From DASWLF01 sp963768765 (GTDB lineage: Bacteria; Desulfobacterota; Desulfobaccia; Desulfobaccales; 0-14-0-80-60-11): a stretch of DNA of 64,000 nt. The position numbers were made by a program, and so were the translations under genes. The stretch is from positions 558,001 to 622,000 of the forward strand of contig CAVYJK010000021.1 of the NCBI GenBank assembly GCA_963768765.1, in the 5' to 3' direction. Shown here piece after piece: positions 36,606-45,305 of this stretch (its first letter is position 1; each line of letters starts with the position of its first letter). A model generated the notes under the pieces. The model made no database searches and had not been told where the DNA came from. It worked only from the letters and a program-made list of their open reading frames with translations.

Positions 36606-38150
36606 ATGATTCAAACCCCATCGCCAACTCTTGAGTCCGTGGCGGCGCAGCTGCAGGCCCTGGTGACCACTCCGGAGGTCTTGCGCCTCATCAACGACAT
36701 CACCACCTGCTCGGTGGAATGGGAGGACCGCCCGGACCTGGCCGGCATCGAGCCGCCCCAGGGTCTGCCGCTGTTTCCGTGCTTCACCCTGCATTTCGCC
36801 CGCCAACTGCTGGAGGTTAAAGGGATCATCTATCCCAACCTGCCCCAGGACGGGCAAGGGGTGTCGCACCTGATCCGGCTGGAACTGGGGGGTCTCCCCC
36901 TGTACCTGAGGCTGCACACCGCCCAGACTGCCTTCTTGCTCTCCCCTTTCCACTGCCGGTTCCTCAGCATGCTCTTCGGGCGCCTGGTGCTCCACCACCT
37001 GTCCCTGGCCTCCCAGGGGAAGGGAGTGCCCCTGGCCTTCACTCCCTACTCCCTGGAGGAGCAGGTGGTGGCGGGCTACCTGCAGAGCCTGGAGTGGGCT
37101 CCCTGCGCCACCATCAAGCTGGATGCCCAGGACAACCCTTACATCGGTTCCATGCTGCACACCCCCGCGGATTTGCGGCGCTGCGAGATGCCCGGCGGCG
37201 GCCGGGAAGAGGCGATCATCCGGGCCTGGCGCCTTTTCAAACGGCTGCTCTACTACTCCGTGGAAGGCGAGCGGCTGTTCACCGGCTTCGCCCTCCTCTC
37301 CTCGGACCGCCCCCCGGAATATTACCGCCGGCGCTGGCCCTCCTTGCTCTGGTACCACGAAGCCAATTACACCTCCCTGGATTTGGGGCTGCAGGCCCTC
37401 AAGCAGTTCCTCCTCAACGCCGACGGCCGCAGCACCTTCCTGGCCACCTACGGCGGCCGCATCGTGGGGCTCTTGCGGCTGGACCGGGGCACCCACCGCC
37501 AGCTCACCTCGGCCAACGCCTGGCGCACGGTGCTGCCCCTGGCCACCATCTCCCACCGGGGCCGGGTCAGTTTCTGGATCGCCTTGAAGGGGCGCAAGAA
37601 CCGGCAGATTCCCCTTTCCGTGCTGGAATACCGCCACGGCCATCTGCATATCCCCCTGTTCCAGGAGATCTTCTGGCAGGAGTTGGAGCGCCAGCTGAAG
37701 GAGGTATGCCCCGACGCCAACCTGCCCGACGCCCTGCTCCGCCTCAAAACGCTGCTGGAGATGGTGCGGCGCAGCGACCACGGCGCCATATTTTTGCTGG
37801 GCCTGACCCAGGCCCAGCTGGAGGACACGCATACCCCCATCGAAAACCAGGTGCGCCTGGCCCAATGCGTGCCGCTGCACGAGCGCTGGCTGGACCATAT
37901 CCTGGGCCTGGCCAAATCCGACGGGGCCACGATTTTCAACGACCGCCTGGAGGCCTGCCAGTTCCGGGCCCGGCTCAAGCCCACCAACGTCTGCCTGCTG
38001 CCGGATACGGACGACCTGGGCAGCGGCATGCGCCACCAGGTGACCCGGGAATTTTCCGCCTCCGCCCCCGGCGTCCTGGGCATCTGCATCTCCCAGGACG
38101 GCCATATCTCCCTCTACCGCCAGGGCAAACTGGTGAGTAGGTTGTATTAA
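36606..38150 (+). CDS. Protein with C-terminal diadenylate-cyclase (DisA_N/DAC)-like domain
   Basis: A 514-residue soluble protein. The last 120 residues align by eye with DAC domains: AKSDGATIF (Asp439-Gly440-Ala441) matches the DGA motif, and GSGMRHQVTREFSAS (Arg476-His477-Gln478) matches the TRHR motif, followed by LGICISQDGHISLYRQGKLV. DAC enzymes make cyclic di-AMP; here RHR is RHQ, so activity is uncertain. The N-terminal 380 residues are not recognised by me but may correspond to one of the DACN-type sensor domains described in front of DAC domains. Neighbours are an MtaD-like deaminase and a small membrane protein. In frame throughout. Confidence 0.7.
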   Translation: MIQTPSPTLESVAAQLQALVTTPEVLRLINDITTCSVEWEDRPDLAGIEPPQGLPLFPCFTLHFARQLLEVKGIIYPNLPQDGQGVSHLIRLELGGLPLYLRLHTAQTAFLLSPFHCRFLSMLFGRLVLHHLSLASQGKGVPLAFTPYSLEEQVVAGYLQSLEWAPCATIKLDAQDNPYIGSMLHTPADLRRCEMPGGGREEAIIRAWRLFKRLLYYSVEGERLFTGFALLSSDRPPEYYRRRWPSLLWYHEANYTSLDLGLQALKQFLLNADGRSTFLATYGGRIVGLLRLDRGTHRQLTSANAWRTVLPLATISHRGRVSFWIALKGRKNRQIPLSVLEYRHGHLHIPLFQEIFWQELERQLKEVCPDANLPDALLRLKTLLEMVRRSDHGAIFLLGLTQAQLEDTHTPIENQVRLAQCVPLHERWLDHILGLAKSDGATIFNDRLEACQFRARLKPTNVCLLPDTDDLGSGMRHQVTREFSASAPGVLGICISQDGHISLYRQGKLVSRLY

Positions 38151-38245
38151 GACAGGGGTTAGGGATCAGGGGTCAGGGATCAGATAAGGACATCCAACAT
38201 GATGCTTCGGTTCAGAGAACTAATCAATCTGCTTAGTAGCGGTAG

Positions 38246-38267
38246 GGGCGGACCCAGGTGTCCGCCC
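38246..38267. repeat. Short palindromic repeat (GGGCGGAC hairpin), copy 2
   Basis: GGGCGGAC, 6-nt loop, GTCCGCCC; identical stem to 12728-12749, also preceded by GTAG. Confidence 0.7.
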
Positions 38268-38344
38268 TGGCCGGGAAAACCGCCCGTGGCCCTTACCGGT
38301 AAGGTTAAGGATTCATCAGTTCCCCATTAATAGGAGGAATGATT

Positions 38345-38539
38345 ATGACCATGGAACGGTACATACGCGCCATCGCCGGCAGTTTTGTCTTGCTGTCTCT
38401 GCTTTTGGGCTATCTCTACAGCCCCTATTGGCACCTCTTCACCGCCTTTGTCGGCCTCAACCTTCTCCAGTCCGCCTTCACCAAGTGGTGCTTGATGGAA
38501 AACATTTTGCATAAATTGGGCGTCCCCAAGACTCCTTAA
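38345..38539 (+). CDS. DUF2892-type small membrane protein
   Basis: A 64-residue protein with two hydrophobic helices (AIAGSFVLLSLLLGYL and LFTAFVGLNLLQSAF) around the conserved CLMENILHKLG tail, matching the DUF2892 module also found at the C terminus of YgaP-type rhodanese proteins. The ATG at 38345 is chosen because AGGAGG lies 7 nt upstream; an ATG at 38339 would be too close to it. Function unknown. Confidence 0.8.
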   Translation: MTMERYIRAIAGSFVLLSLLLGYLYSPYWHLFTAFVGLNLLQSAFTKWCLMENILHKLGVPKTP

Positions 38540-38623
38540 TCTTTGGATGACCAGAGGCCGCTTCACCCGTCAATGGTGCGTTCCTGCTAAACCGCGCCAG
38601 TGATTTTGGCCCCGCCACTGCCC

Positions 38624-40003
38624 TTACAATTGCTCCCCCTCCTGTCTCATCCAGCTATCCAACGCCTTCAAGGCCCTCTCCGCATACGCCGCACCCCGGA
38701 GTTTCTTGGGAGTGCGCCCGTCTAGCGGCGGGAAGAGGCCGAAGTTGACGTTCATGGGTTGGAAATCTTTGGTGGCGGTGTTGGTGAGGTGGCTCATCAG
38801 GGCCCCCAGGGCGGTGTCCCGGGGCGGCGTGAGCAGGGGCTCGCCCCGGGCCTGGCGGGCGGCGTTGATCCCGGCCAAAAGCCCCATGGCCGCGGATTCC
38901 ACGTAGCCCTCCACTCCCGAGATCTGCCCGGCCAGGAAAGATTGCGGGTGCTGCAGGAAATTCAGATAGGGGCTCAACAGCCCCGGAGAGCGGATGAAGG
39001 TGTTGCGGTGGATGGAGCCCAGGCGCACGAATTCCGCCCGCTGCAGCCCCGGGATGAGGCGAAAGACCCTTTGCTGCTCCCCGTACTTCAGCTTGGTCTG
39101 AAAGCCCACCAGGTTGTAAAGCGTCCCTTCCCGGTTTTCGGCCCGCAGTTGCGCCACCGCAAAGGGCTGGCGGCCGGTCGTGGGGGTCGACGAGCCCCAC
39201 CGGCTTCATGGGCCCGTACGCCAGGGTGAGGTAGCCCCGGGCCGCCATCACTTCCAGGGGCAGACAACCTTCGAAATAGCGAGGCTCCTCGAAGGGCTTC
39301 AAGGGGACCTGGTCGGCCCCCATCAGGGCCTCATAAAAGAGGGCGTATTCCGCCTCGCTGAAGGGACAGTTGAGGTAGTCGTCCCCGGCCCCGTAGCGGG
39401 AGGCCCGGAAGACCCTGGTGAGATCAAGGGAATCCGCGGTGACGATGGGGGCGATGGCGTCGTAAAAATGAAGATGCTCCTGGCCGGTGAGGGCCCCCAG
39501 GGCCGCGGCCAGGGGTTCGGAGGTGAGAGGCCCGGTGGCGATGACGCTGGTCTACCTTCGTCCAGGGAGGTCACTTCCTCCCGGATGATGGTAACCAGAG
39601 GCTCATCTTCCAGGGCCCGGGAGATGTACGCCGCGAAGGCCTCCCGGTCCACCGCCAGGGCCCGGCCCGCGGGCACCCGGGTGGCGCCGGCCGCGGCCAT
39701 GATGAGGGAGCCCAGCCGCCGCATCTCCTCCTTGAGGAGACCCACGGCGCTTTCCACGGACTCGGCCCGCAAGGAGTTGCTGCACACCAGCTCCCCCAGC
39801 AGGGGGGACTGATGCGCCGGCGAGAACTTCCGGGGCTTCATCTCGTAAAGCCGGACCTTGACGCCCCGGCGGGCCGCCTGCCAGGCGGCCTCACTCCCCG
39901 CCAACCCCCCGCCGATGACGGTGATTTCGGGGTGAAGTTTGGGTGGTAGGTTTGCGGGGAGGGCCGGGGGAAGTTCACTTCCCCCGTCCTCCACCTCAAG
40001 CAT
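38624..40003 (-). CDS. trmFO: Methylenetetrahydrofolate-tRNA-(uracil-5-)-methyltransferase TrmFO (frameshifted)
   Basis: A folate/FAD enzyme that forms m5U54 in tRNA. The FAD motif VIGGGLAGSEAAWQAARRG is near the N terminus, followed by YEMKP, LVCSNSLRAES, TSVIATGPLTSEPLAA and the C-terminal QISGVEGYVESAAMGLLAGI with PMNVNFGLFPPL. The frame shifts near 39550 and near 39180; joining three segments gives a normal-length protein. The expected start just before HPEITVIGGG has no ATG, GTG or TTG. The first start in frame is ATG at 40003, inside a hairpin element. Confidence 0.88.
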
Positions 40004-40090
40004 CCCCTCCGCAACCCCCTGTAAGGGGTTGGGGAGAGGGGTTTGGGGGAAGGGGCAGGGGCTGTATGCTGCTGGCCCCTTCCCCCGAAA
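39951..40090. repeat. Triple-hairpin element, copy 2
   Basis: Plus-strand order: GGGGAGGGCCGGGGGAAG/CTTCCCCCGTCCTCC (about 39956-39995), CAACCCCCTGTAAGGGGTTGG (40012-40032), and TTGGGGGAAGGGGCAGGGGC/GCTGGCCCCTTCCCCCGAA (40043-40089). It lies between topA and trmFO and overlaps the start of the trmFO frame. Confidence 0.85.
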
Positions 40091-40099
40091 AATCCTTGC

Positions 40100-42455
40100 T
40101 CACTTCCCAGACGACTGGGCATCGGCTTTGGCGGTTTCCTGGTAGGCGCACTCGTCCCTGGGGCAGAGGATTTTTTTGCCCTTCTTCGTGAGCCAGGGAA
40201 ATTCGCAATTGGGGCAGGGCTGTTCCTGGGGGGCCTGGTTCAGGGTGAACTGGCATTTGGGGTAGTTGTTGCAGCCGAAGAAGAAGCCGTGGCGGGAGCG
40301 TTTTTTCTGCAAGCGGCCGCCGCAGCCTTCCCGGGGGCAGGGAAAGTCCATGGCCTCCGGCTCCCGGTCCACCGGCGCCAGGTTGCCCTGGGAATCCCGG
40401 GTAAAATTCGCGGTCCACTTGCATTTGGGATAGCCGGTGCAACCCAGGAATTCCCCCATCCGGCCCCGGCGCACCACCACGTCTTTACCGCAGATGGGGC
40501 ACTTGATGCCGGTGGCCCGGCGCTTCTCCCGGGGGGCCTGGGTCTGGGCGGACTCGCCCGCCGGGGCCGGGACGGCTGCCGGTTCCGTTCCCGCCAGCAT
40601 GATTCGGCCCTGGGAATCCCGGGTGAAGTCCCCGGTAAAGCCGCACTTGGGGTACTTGGAGCAGCCCACGAACTCCCCGTTTTTGCCCCAGCGCACCACC
40701 AGGTCGGCGCCGCAGTCGGGACACGCAAGTCCCGTGGGCACGCTTTTCACCCGGCGCATCCGGCCCTTGGCCGCCTCCAGGTCCCGGGCGAAGGAGCCGT
40801 AGAAATCCCGCATGGTCTCCTGCCAGGGGACCCGGCCTTCGGCAATGCGGTCCAGCTCCGTTTCCAGGCCCGCGGTGAACTTGGGGTCCATGATGTCCGG
40901 GAAGTTCTCCACCAGCAGATCGCTCACCACCAGGCCCATTTCCGTGGGCCGCAGGGCCGCTTTCTCCTTGAGCACGTACAGGCGGTCCTGCAAATTGGCG
41001 AGGATGGTGGCGTAGGTGCTGGGCCGGCCGATGCCCTGGACCTCCAGCTCCTTGATGAGGGACGCCTCGGTGAACCGGGGCGGTGGCTTGGTGAAGTGCT
41101 GCTGGGGGTCGAAATCCCGCAGGCGCAAAACCTGCCCGGCCTCAAGCGGCGGCAGCTTGCCGAATTTTTCCGGTTCCTCGCCTTCCCGGCTCTCCTGGTA
41201 AAGCGCGGTGAAGCCCGGAAACTGCAGGACCTGAGCCGTGGCCCGGAACAGGTAATCCCCGGCGGCCACGTCCACGGTGGTCAGTTGATAGACCGCCGGG
41301 GTCATCTGGGAGGCCACGAAGCGCCGCCAGATAAGGTCGTACAGGGCCAGTTCGTCCTTGCTCAAGAAGGGCTTCACCTCCTGGGGCCGCCGGGTCACCG
41401 CGGTGGGACGGACGGCTTCGTGGGCCTCCTGGGCCCCCTTGGGGCTCCGGTAGCGGTTGGGCGCCTGGGGGAGGTAATCGCCGCCGTGAGTCTGCTGGAT
41501 AAAGGCGCGCACCGCCTCCAGGGCCTCGCCGGAAATCCGGGTGGAGTCGGTGCGCATGTAAGTGATGAGCCCCACCGGGCCTTCCGGGCCCAATTCCACC
41601 CCTTCGTAAAGCCGCTGGGCCAGGCTCATGGTCTTTTTGGGGGAAAACCGGAGCTTGCGGTTGGCTTCCATCTGCAGGCTGCTGGTGATGAAGGGTGGGG
41701 CGGGGTGGCGCCGCTGGGGCTTCTGGTCGATCTTGGCGACCTTGAACGCCGCGGCGTCCAGGGACTCCAGGAGGCGCTCCACTTCCGAGACGCTGCCGGG
41801 CTTGAGGTTTTTATTCTGGTGTTTGACCAGGTGGGCCAGAAAAGCCGGGGGCTTCTCGGCCTCCAGGCAGGCGTCCAGGGTCCAGTACTCCTGGGGCACG
41901 AAGGCCATAATGGCCCGCTCCCGGTCGCACACCAGGCGCAGGGCCACGGACTGCACCCGGCCGGCGCTCAAGCCCGTTTTCACCTTCTGCCACAACAGCG
42001 GGCTGATCTGGTAGCCCACCAGGCGGTCCAGAATCCGCCGGGCCTGCTGAGAGTCGTAGCGGGGGCGGTTCAGCGCCACCGGGTGCGCCAGGGCCTCTTT
42101 GATGGCCCGGGGGGTCAGCTCCAGGAAAAGCACCCGGTGGAAGCGGTGGTTTTGCTCCCCCAGGGACTCGGCGATGTGCCAGGCAATGGCCTCCCCTTCC
42201 CGGTCCGGGTCGGGGCCCAGGATAAATCTCCGGGGTGTCCGCCGCGGCCTTCTTCAGTTCCTGGATGACCTTGGCCTTCCCCAGGATGGTGACGTATTTG
42301 GGCTTAAAGTCGTGCTCCAGGTCCACTCCCAGCTCGTTTCTGGGCAGGTCCTTGATGTGGCCCTTGCAGGACAGCACCTTGATTTCGGACCCCAGGTATT
42401 TTTGCAGGGTCCGGGCCTTGGTGGGGGATTCGACGATGAGTAATGATTTGGGCAT
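40100..42455 (-). CDS. topA: DNA topoisomerase I TopA (one frameshift)
   Basis: A type IA topoisomerase of about 785 residues. The N-terminal TOPRIM domain begins MPKSLLIVESPTKARTLQKY. The frame shifts near 42232 after AAADTPEIYPG into the DPDREGEAIAWHIAE segment. The active-site tyrosine lies in GLITYMRTDSTR, and PSTYATIL follows. The C terminus has four zinc-ribbon modules, starting CPDCGADLV, CPICGKDVV, CPREGCGG and CPNCEFPW. TopA relaxes negative supercoils and is usually essential, so the frameshift is probably an assembly error. dprA lies upstream beyond fic. Confidence 0.93.
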
Positions 42456-42718
42456 TTTTTTAAGTATATCCGATTTTGGGATTTGCCAACAACGGGGCAG
42501 GGGTAGTTCGGGCAGGGTTAAAGGTCGCTTAAATTAGCATTTCTGTCAAGGTCTCCACATCAACAAATCCCCTTTTGCCGGGCCCTGAAGGTTTTGTAGG
42601 CGCGGTTCGCGAATCCCTACGGGGAAACAGTCATCTTCTGACGAACACCACGAAAGGTGAGATTGTCTCCCGCAAAGGTGCACACTATCAGCTTATTCAT
42701 GAAACAGTTTTAATTTTT

Positions 42719-43898
42719 CTAAACGGCCTTAACCTCGACCTCGTGATCTTCGAAAAGGGATAAGTACGGCCCATAGGAAAAACGGCGATTACGCCTTTGA
42801 CCGGTGATCTCTTCGAGAAGACCAAGATTGCAGAAATCTTTTATCGGCTTATTCGCATTGGCATAAGTGAGTTTTCTAGCCTCCATGACTGTATGCACAG
42901 AGATTATGGGGCGAAAAAAAAGCATCTCCAAAAGCAAAAGGGCTTTGGACGCGGCCCGCCCCAATTTAGTCGTGATCATAACCCGATGCTCTTCTCGTAA
43001 GTTCACGATCTTTCGGGCTGTTTCCGTGGCCTCCTTAGCAACTTCATAAACGCCGCGGCAAAAAAAACTTCAACCAACCCTCCCAATCACCTTTATCTCT
43101 GATTGCTTGCAAGCGGTCGTAATATTCCGAGCGGTACCTCTTGAAATAATATGAAAGATAGAGGAGGGGAAGCTTGAGGATTCCTTTTTCGCATAGTAAG
43201 AAGGTTATTAGCAAACGTCCAATGCGGCCGTTACCGTCCAAAAAAGGATGGACTGTTTCGAACTGGGCATGAATCAACCCCACCTTTATAAGCAAGGGCA
43301 TGAACTTCTTATCATGGAAAAACTTTTCGAGGTTGCCAAGCGCCTCAGACATTTCATGGGGCGGAGGTGGTACAAACATGGCATTAATCAGCCCATTGCT
43401 TCCAGGAGAACCGATCCAGTTCTGAGAACGACGGAACTCCCCAGGGCTTCTTTCGCTCCCCCTTACTCCAGTCAAAAGCTTCTCATGAATTTCGCAAATC
43501 AGCCTTAAAGAAAGGGGTAGGTTTTTCAAACGCTCGAGGCCATAGTTCATCGCGTTTATATAGTTCACCACCTCTGGTACATCTTGAGGTCTCCCCGGTT
43601 CCAAGGCCTGAGCTTCAAATTCCAGCACATCCATCAAGGAAGCCTGGGTACCCTCGATTTGACTGGAGAGCACAGCCTCTTTGCGGACATACATAAATAC
43701 GAAAAGATCAGGGTTTGGCAGCATCTCGGTAGAACCATCCAGACGTCCAAGAGCGCGGTCTGCCTGGGACAATAGGGTCAATATTTCCTCATCAATCCGG
43801 ATAGGGGGTTCCGGTGGCAAACCTTTTGGGATGAAAGCCTTATATCCTCCCGGCTGTTGAATATATCGGCCAGAGCGGGTAGCGAAGGCAGACTTCAT
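42719..43898 (-). CDS. Fic family protein with N-terminal inhibitory motif and C-terminal winged helix (frameshifted)
   Basis: About 390 residues when joined. An N-terminal Fic_N-like segment holds the inhibitory motif SSQIEGTQ ([S/T]xxxE[G/N], class II). The Fic core has the complete active site HPFLDGNGRIGRLL, so AMPylation is likely. The C-terminal region, in another frame after an A8 homopolymer at 43060-43067, contains a winged-helix segment (ISVHTVMEARKLTYANANKP). The start is put at 43898 (MKSAFATRSG) with GGAG 8 nt upstream; 43916 is an alternative. Markedly AT-richer than neighbours, suggesting acquisition. Operator-like repeats lie upstream. Confidence 0.85.
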
Positions 43899-43964
43899 AT
43901 TATCGACTCCAAACATATAGAAATTTATATTATCGACTTAGACTTATTTTCGATAATATAAATT
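43897..43964 (-). promoter_or_regulatory. Operator-like inverted repeat upstream of fic
   Basis: AATTTATATTATCGA (43922-43936) and TCGATAATATAAATT (43950-43964) form a perfect 15-bp inverted repeat with a 13-nt spacer. A third copy of the core ATATTATCGACT lies at 43898-43908, overlapping the fic translation start region. The layout suits binding of a dimeric regulator, possibly the winged-helix part of the Fic protein itself (inference). Confidence 0.7.
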
Positions 43965-44005
43965 AGATTATTTCCATTTACAATAATAAAGAGAATTCTG
44001 CCTGG

Positions 44006-45115
44006 TCAATTCTCCAGGACAAAGCACTTCCCCGGCAGTTCCCGCACCAGGCCCTGGAGTTCCAGGATGGTGAGGCGGCTCAAGACCTCGGAGGCGGGGA
44101 GCTTGGCGGCCTGGACCAGTTCGTCCAGGCGCATGGGGTCCGAACCCAGAAAGGCCAGCAGCGGGTCCTCGGGCGGGGCGACACCGGGGCCCGGGGTTTC
44201 CGCCAGCCGGCCGGGGCCGGCGACCAGGGGACCGGGGCCTAACTTGACGCCGGGCAGCTCCTGCAGGATGTCCTCCACGTCCATGACCAGCTTGGCCCCC
44301 TGCTGGATGAGAAGGTGGGGGCCGACACTGGTGGGGGAGTCCACGGGGCCGGGCACCGCAAAGACTTCCCGGCCCTGGTCCAGGGCGAATTGCACCGTGA
44401 TGGAGGTGCCGCTTCGCACCCCGGCCTCCACCACCACCACGCCCAGGGCCAGGCCGCTGATGATGCGGTTGCGCACCGGAAAATTTTTAGCCTCCGGCGG
44501 GGTGCCCAGGGGAAATTCGCTGATCAGGGCCCCCTGTTCCGGGATCTTTTCATAGAGCTCCCGGTTTTCCGGGGGATAGACCACGTCCAGGCCGCAGCCC
44601 AGGACCGCCAGGGTGCGGCCGCCGTTCTCCAGGGCGCCCCGGTGGGCCGCGGCGTCGATGCCCCGGGCCAGGCCGCTCACCACGGTCAGGCCCCGGGTCG
44701 CCAAAGCCCCGGCCAGACGGCGGCCGGTCTTGAGGCCGTAATAGGAGGCTCCCCGGGTCCCCACCAGGGCCACGGCCAGGTCGTCTTGCGGCTCAATGGT
44801 CCCCTGGACGAACAACAAAGGCGGCGGCAAAGGGATCTGCTTGAGGCGGGCCGGGAAGCCGGGGTCGTCCCAGATAATCATCTGGGCCCCCCGGGCTTTA
44901 AGCCGGGCCAGCTGCTCCTCCAGGAGGTCCCAGTCCCGAAAAGCGCGGATGGCCTGGACCAGGGCCGGGGTGATCCCTTTGACGGACTGGAGTTTTTCGG
45001 GAGAAGCCTTAAAAACCGCAGCCGGGGCGCCGAAACGGGCCACCAGGCGCTGGAACAGCACCACCCCCACTCCGGGGACGCTCTTCAGGGCCAGCCAGGG
45101 AAGCTTGTCAGTCAT
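44006..45115 (-). CDS. dprA: DNA-processing protein DprA
   Basis: A 369-residue DprA/Smf protein. An N-terminal helix-hairpin-like region (SVPGVGVVLFQRL) precedes the Rossmann-like core: VALVGTRGASYYGLKTGRRL, VVSGLARGIDAAAHRGAL, VLGCGLDVVYPPEN and FPVRNRIISGLALGVVVVEA. The C-terminal winged helix (about residues 305-369) is present. DprA loads RecA on incoming single-stranded DNA in transformation. In frame. In most relatives it lies beside topA; here the Fic gene separates them, which supports insertion of fic. Confidence 0.95.
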   Translation of the reverse strand: MTDKLPWLALKSVPGVGVVLFQRLVARFGAPAAVFKASPEKLQSVKGITPALVQAIRAFRDWDLLEEQLARLKARGAQMIIWDDPGFPARLKQIPLPPPLLFVQGTIEPQDDLAVALVGTRGASYYGLKTGRRLAGALATRGLTVVSGLARGIDAAAHRGALENGGRTLAVLGCGLDVVYPPENRELYEKIPEQGALISEFPLGTPPEAKNFPVRNRIISGLALGVVVVEAGVRSGTSITVQFALDQGREVFAVPGPVDSPTSVGPHLLIQQGAKLVMDVEDILQELPGVKLGPGPLVAGPGRLAETPGPGVAPPEDPLLAFLGSDPMRLDELVQAAKLPASEVLSRLTILELQGLVRELPGKCFVLEN

Positions 45116-45146
45116 TTAGGCCATCATGGTTGCAGGATGAGAGTTA

Positions 45147-45290
45147 TTTGAGGGGAGGGCCGGGGGAAAGCAATTCCCCCGCCCTTCCCCTCAAACTCTC
45201 CTCCCAACCCCCTATACAGGGGTTGGGGGAGGGTTTCAGGGAGGGGGTAGGGGCCTCGGCCCCTACCCCCTCGCCCCCTCCCTGAAAAAA
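45147..45290. repeat. Triple-hairpin element, copy 3
   Basis: Plus-strand order: TTTGAGGGGAGGGCCGGGGG/CCCCCGCCCTTCCCCTCAAA (45147-45195), CCCAACCCCCTATACAGGGGTTGGG (45203-45227), TTTCAGGGAGGGGGTAGGGGCC/GGCCCCTACCCCCTC...TGAAA (45234-45287). It lies between the dynamin-like gene and dprA and is the most regular copy. Confidence 0.88.
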
Positions 45291-45305
45291 CATCTTTCAG
45301 AGATC

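Noticed and set aside
36603..38105. 500-codon minus-strand frame opposite the DAC-like gene
   Set aside because: Shadow frame; the plus-strand product has recognisable DAC motifs and a plausible start site.
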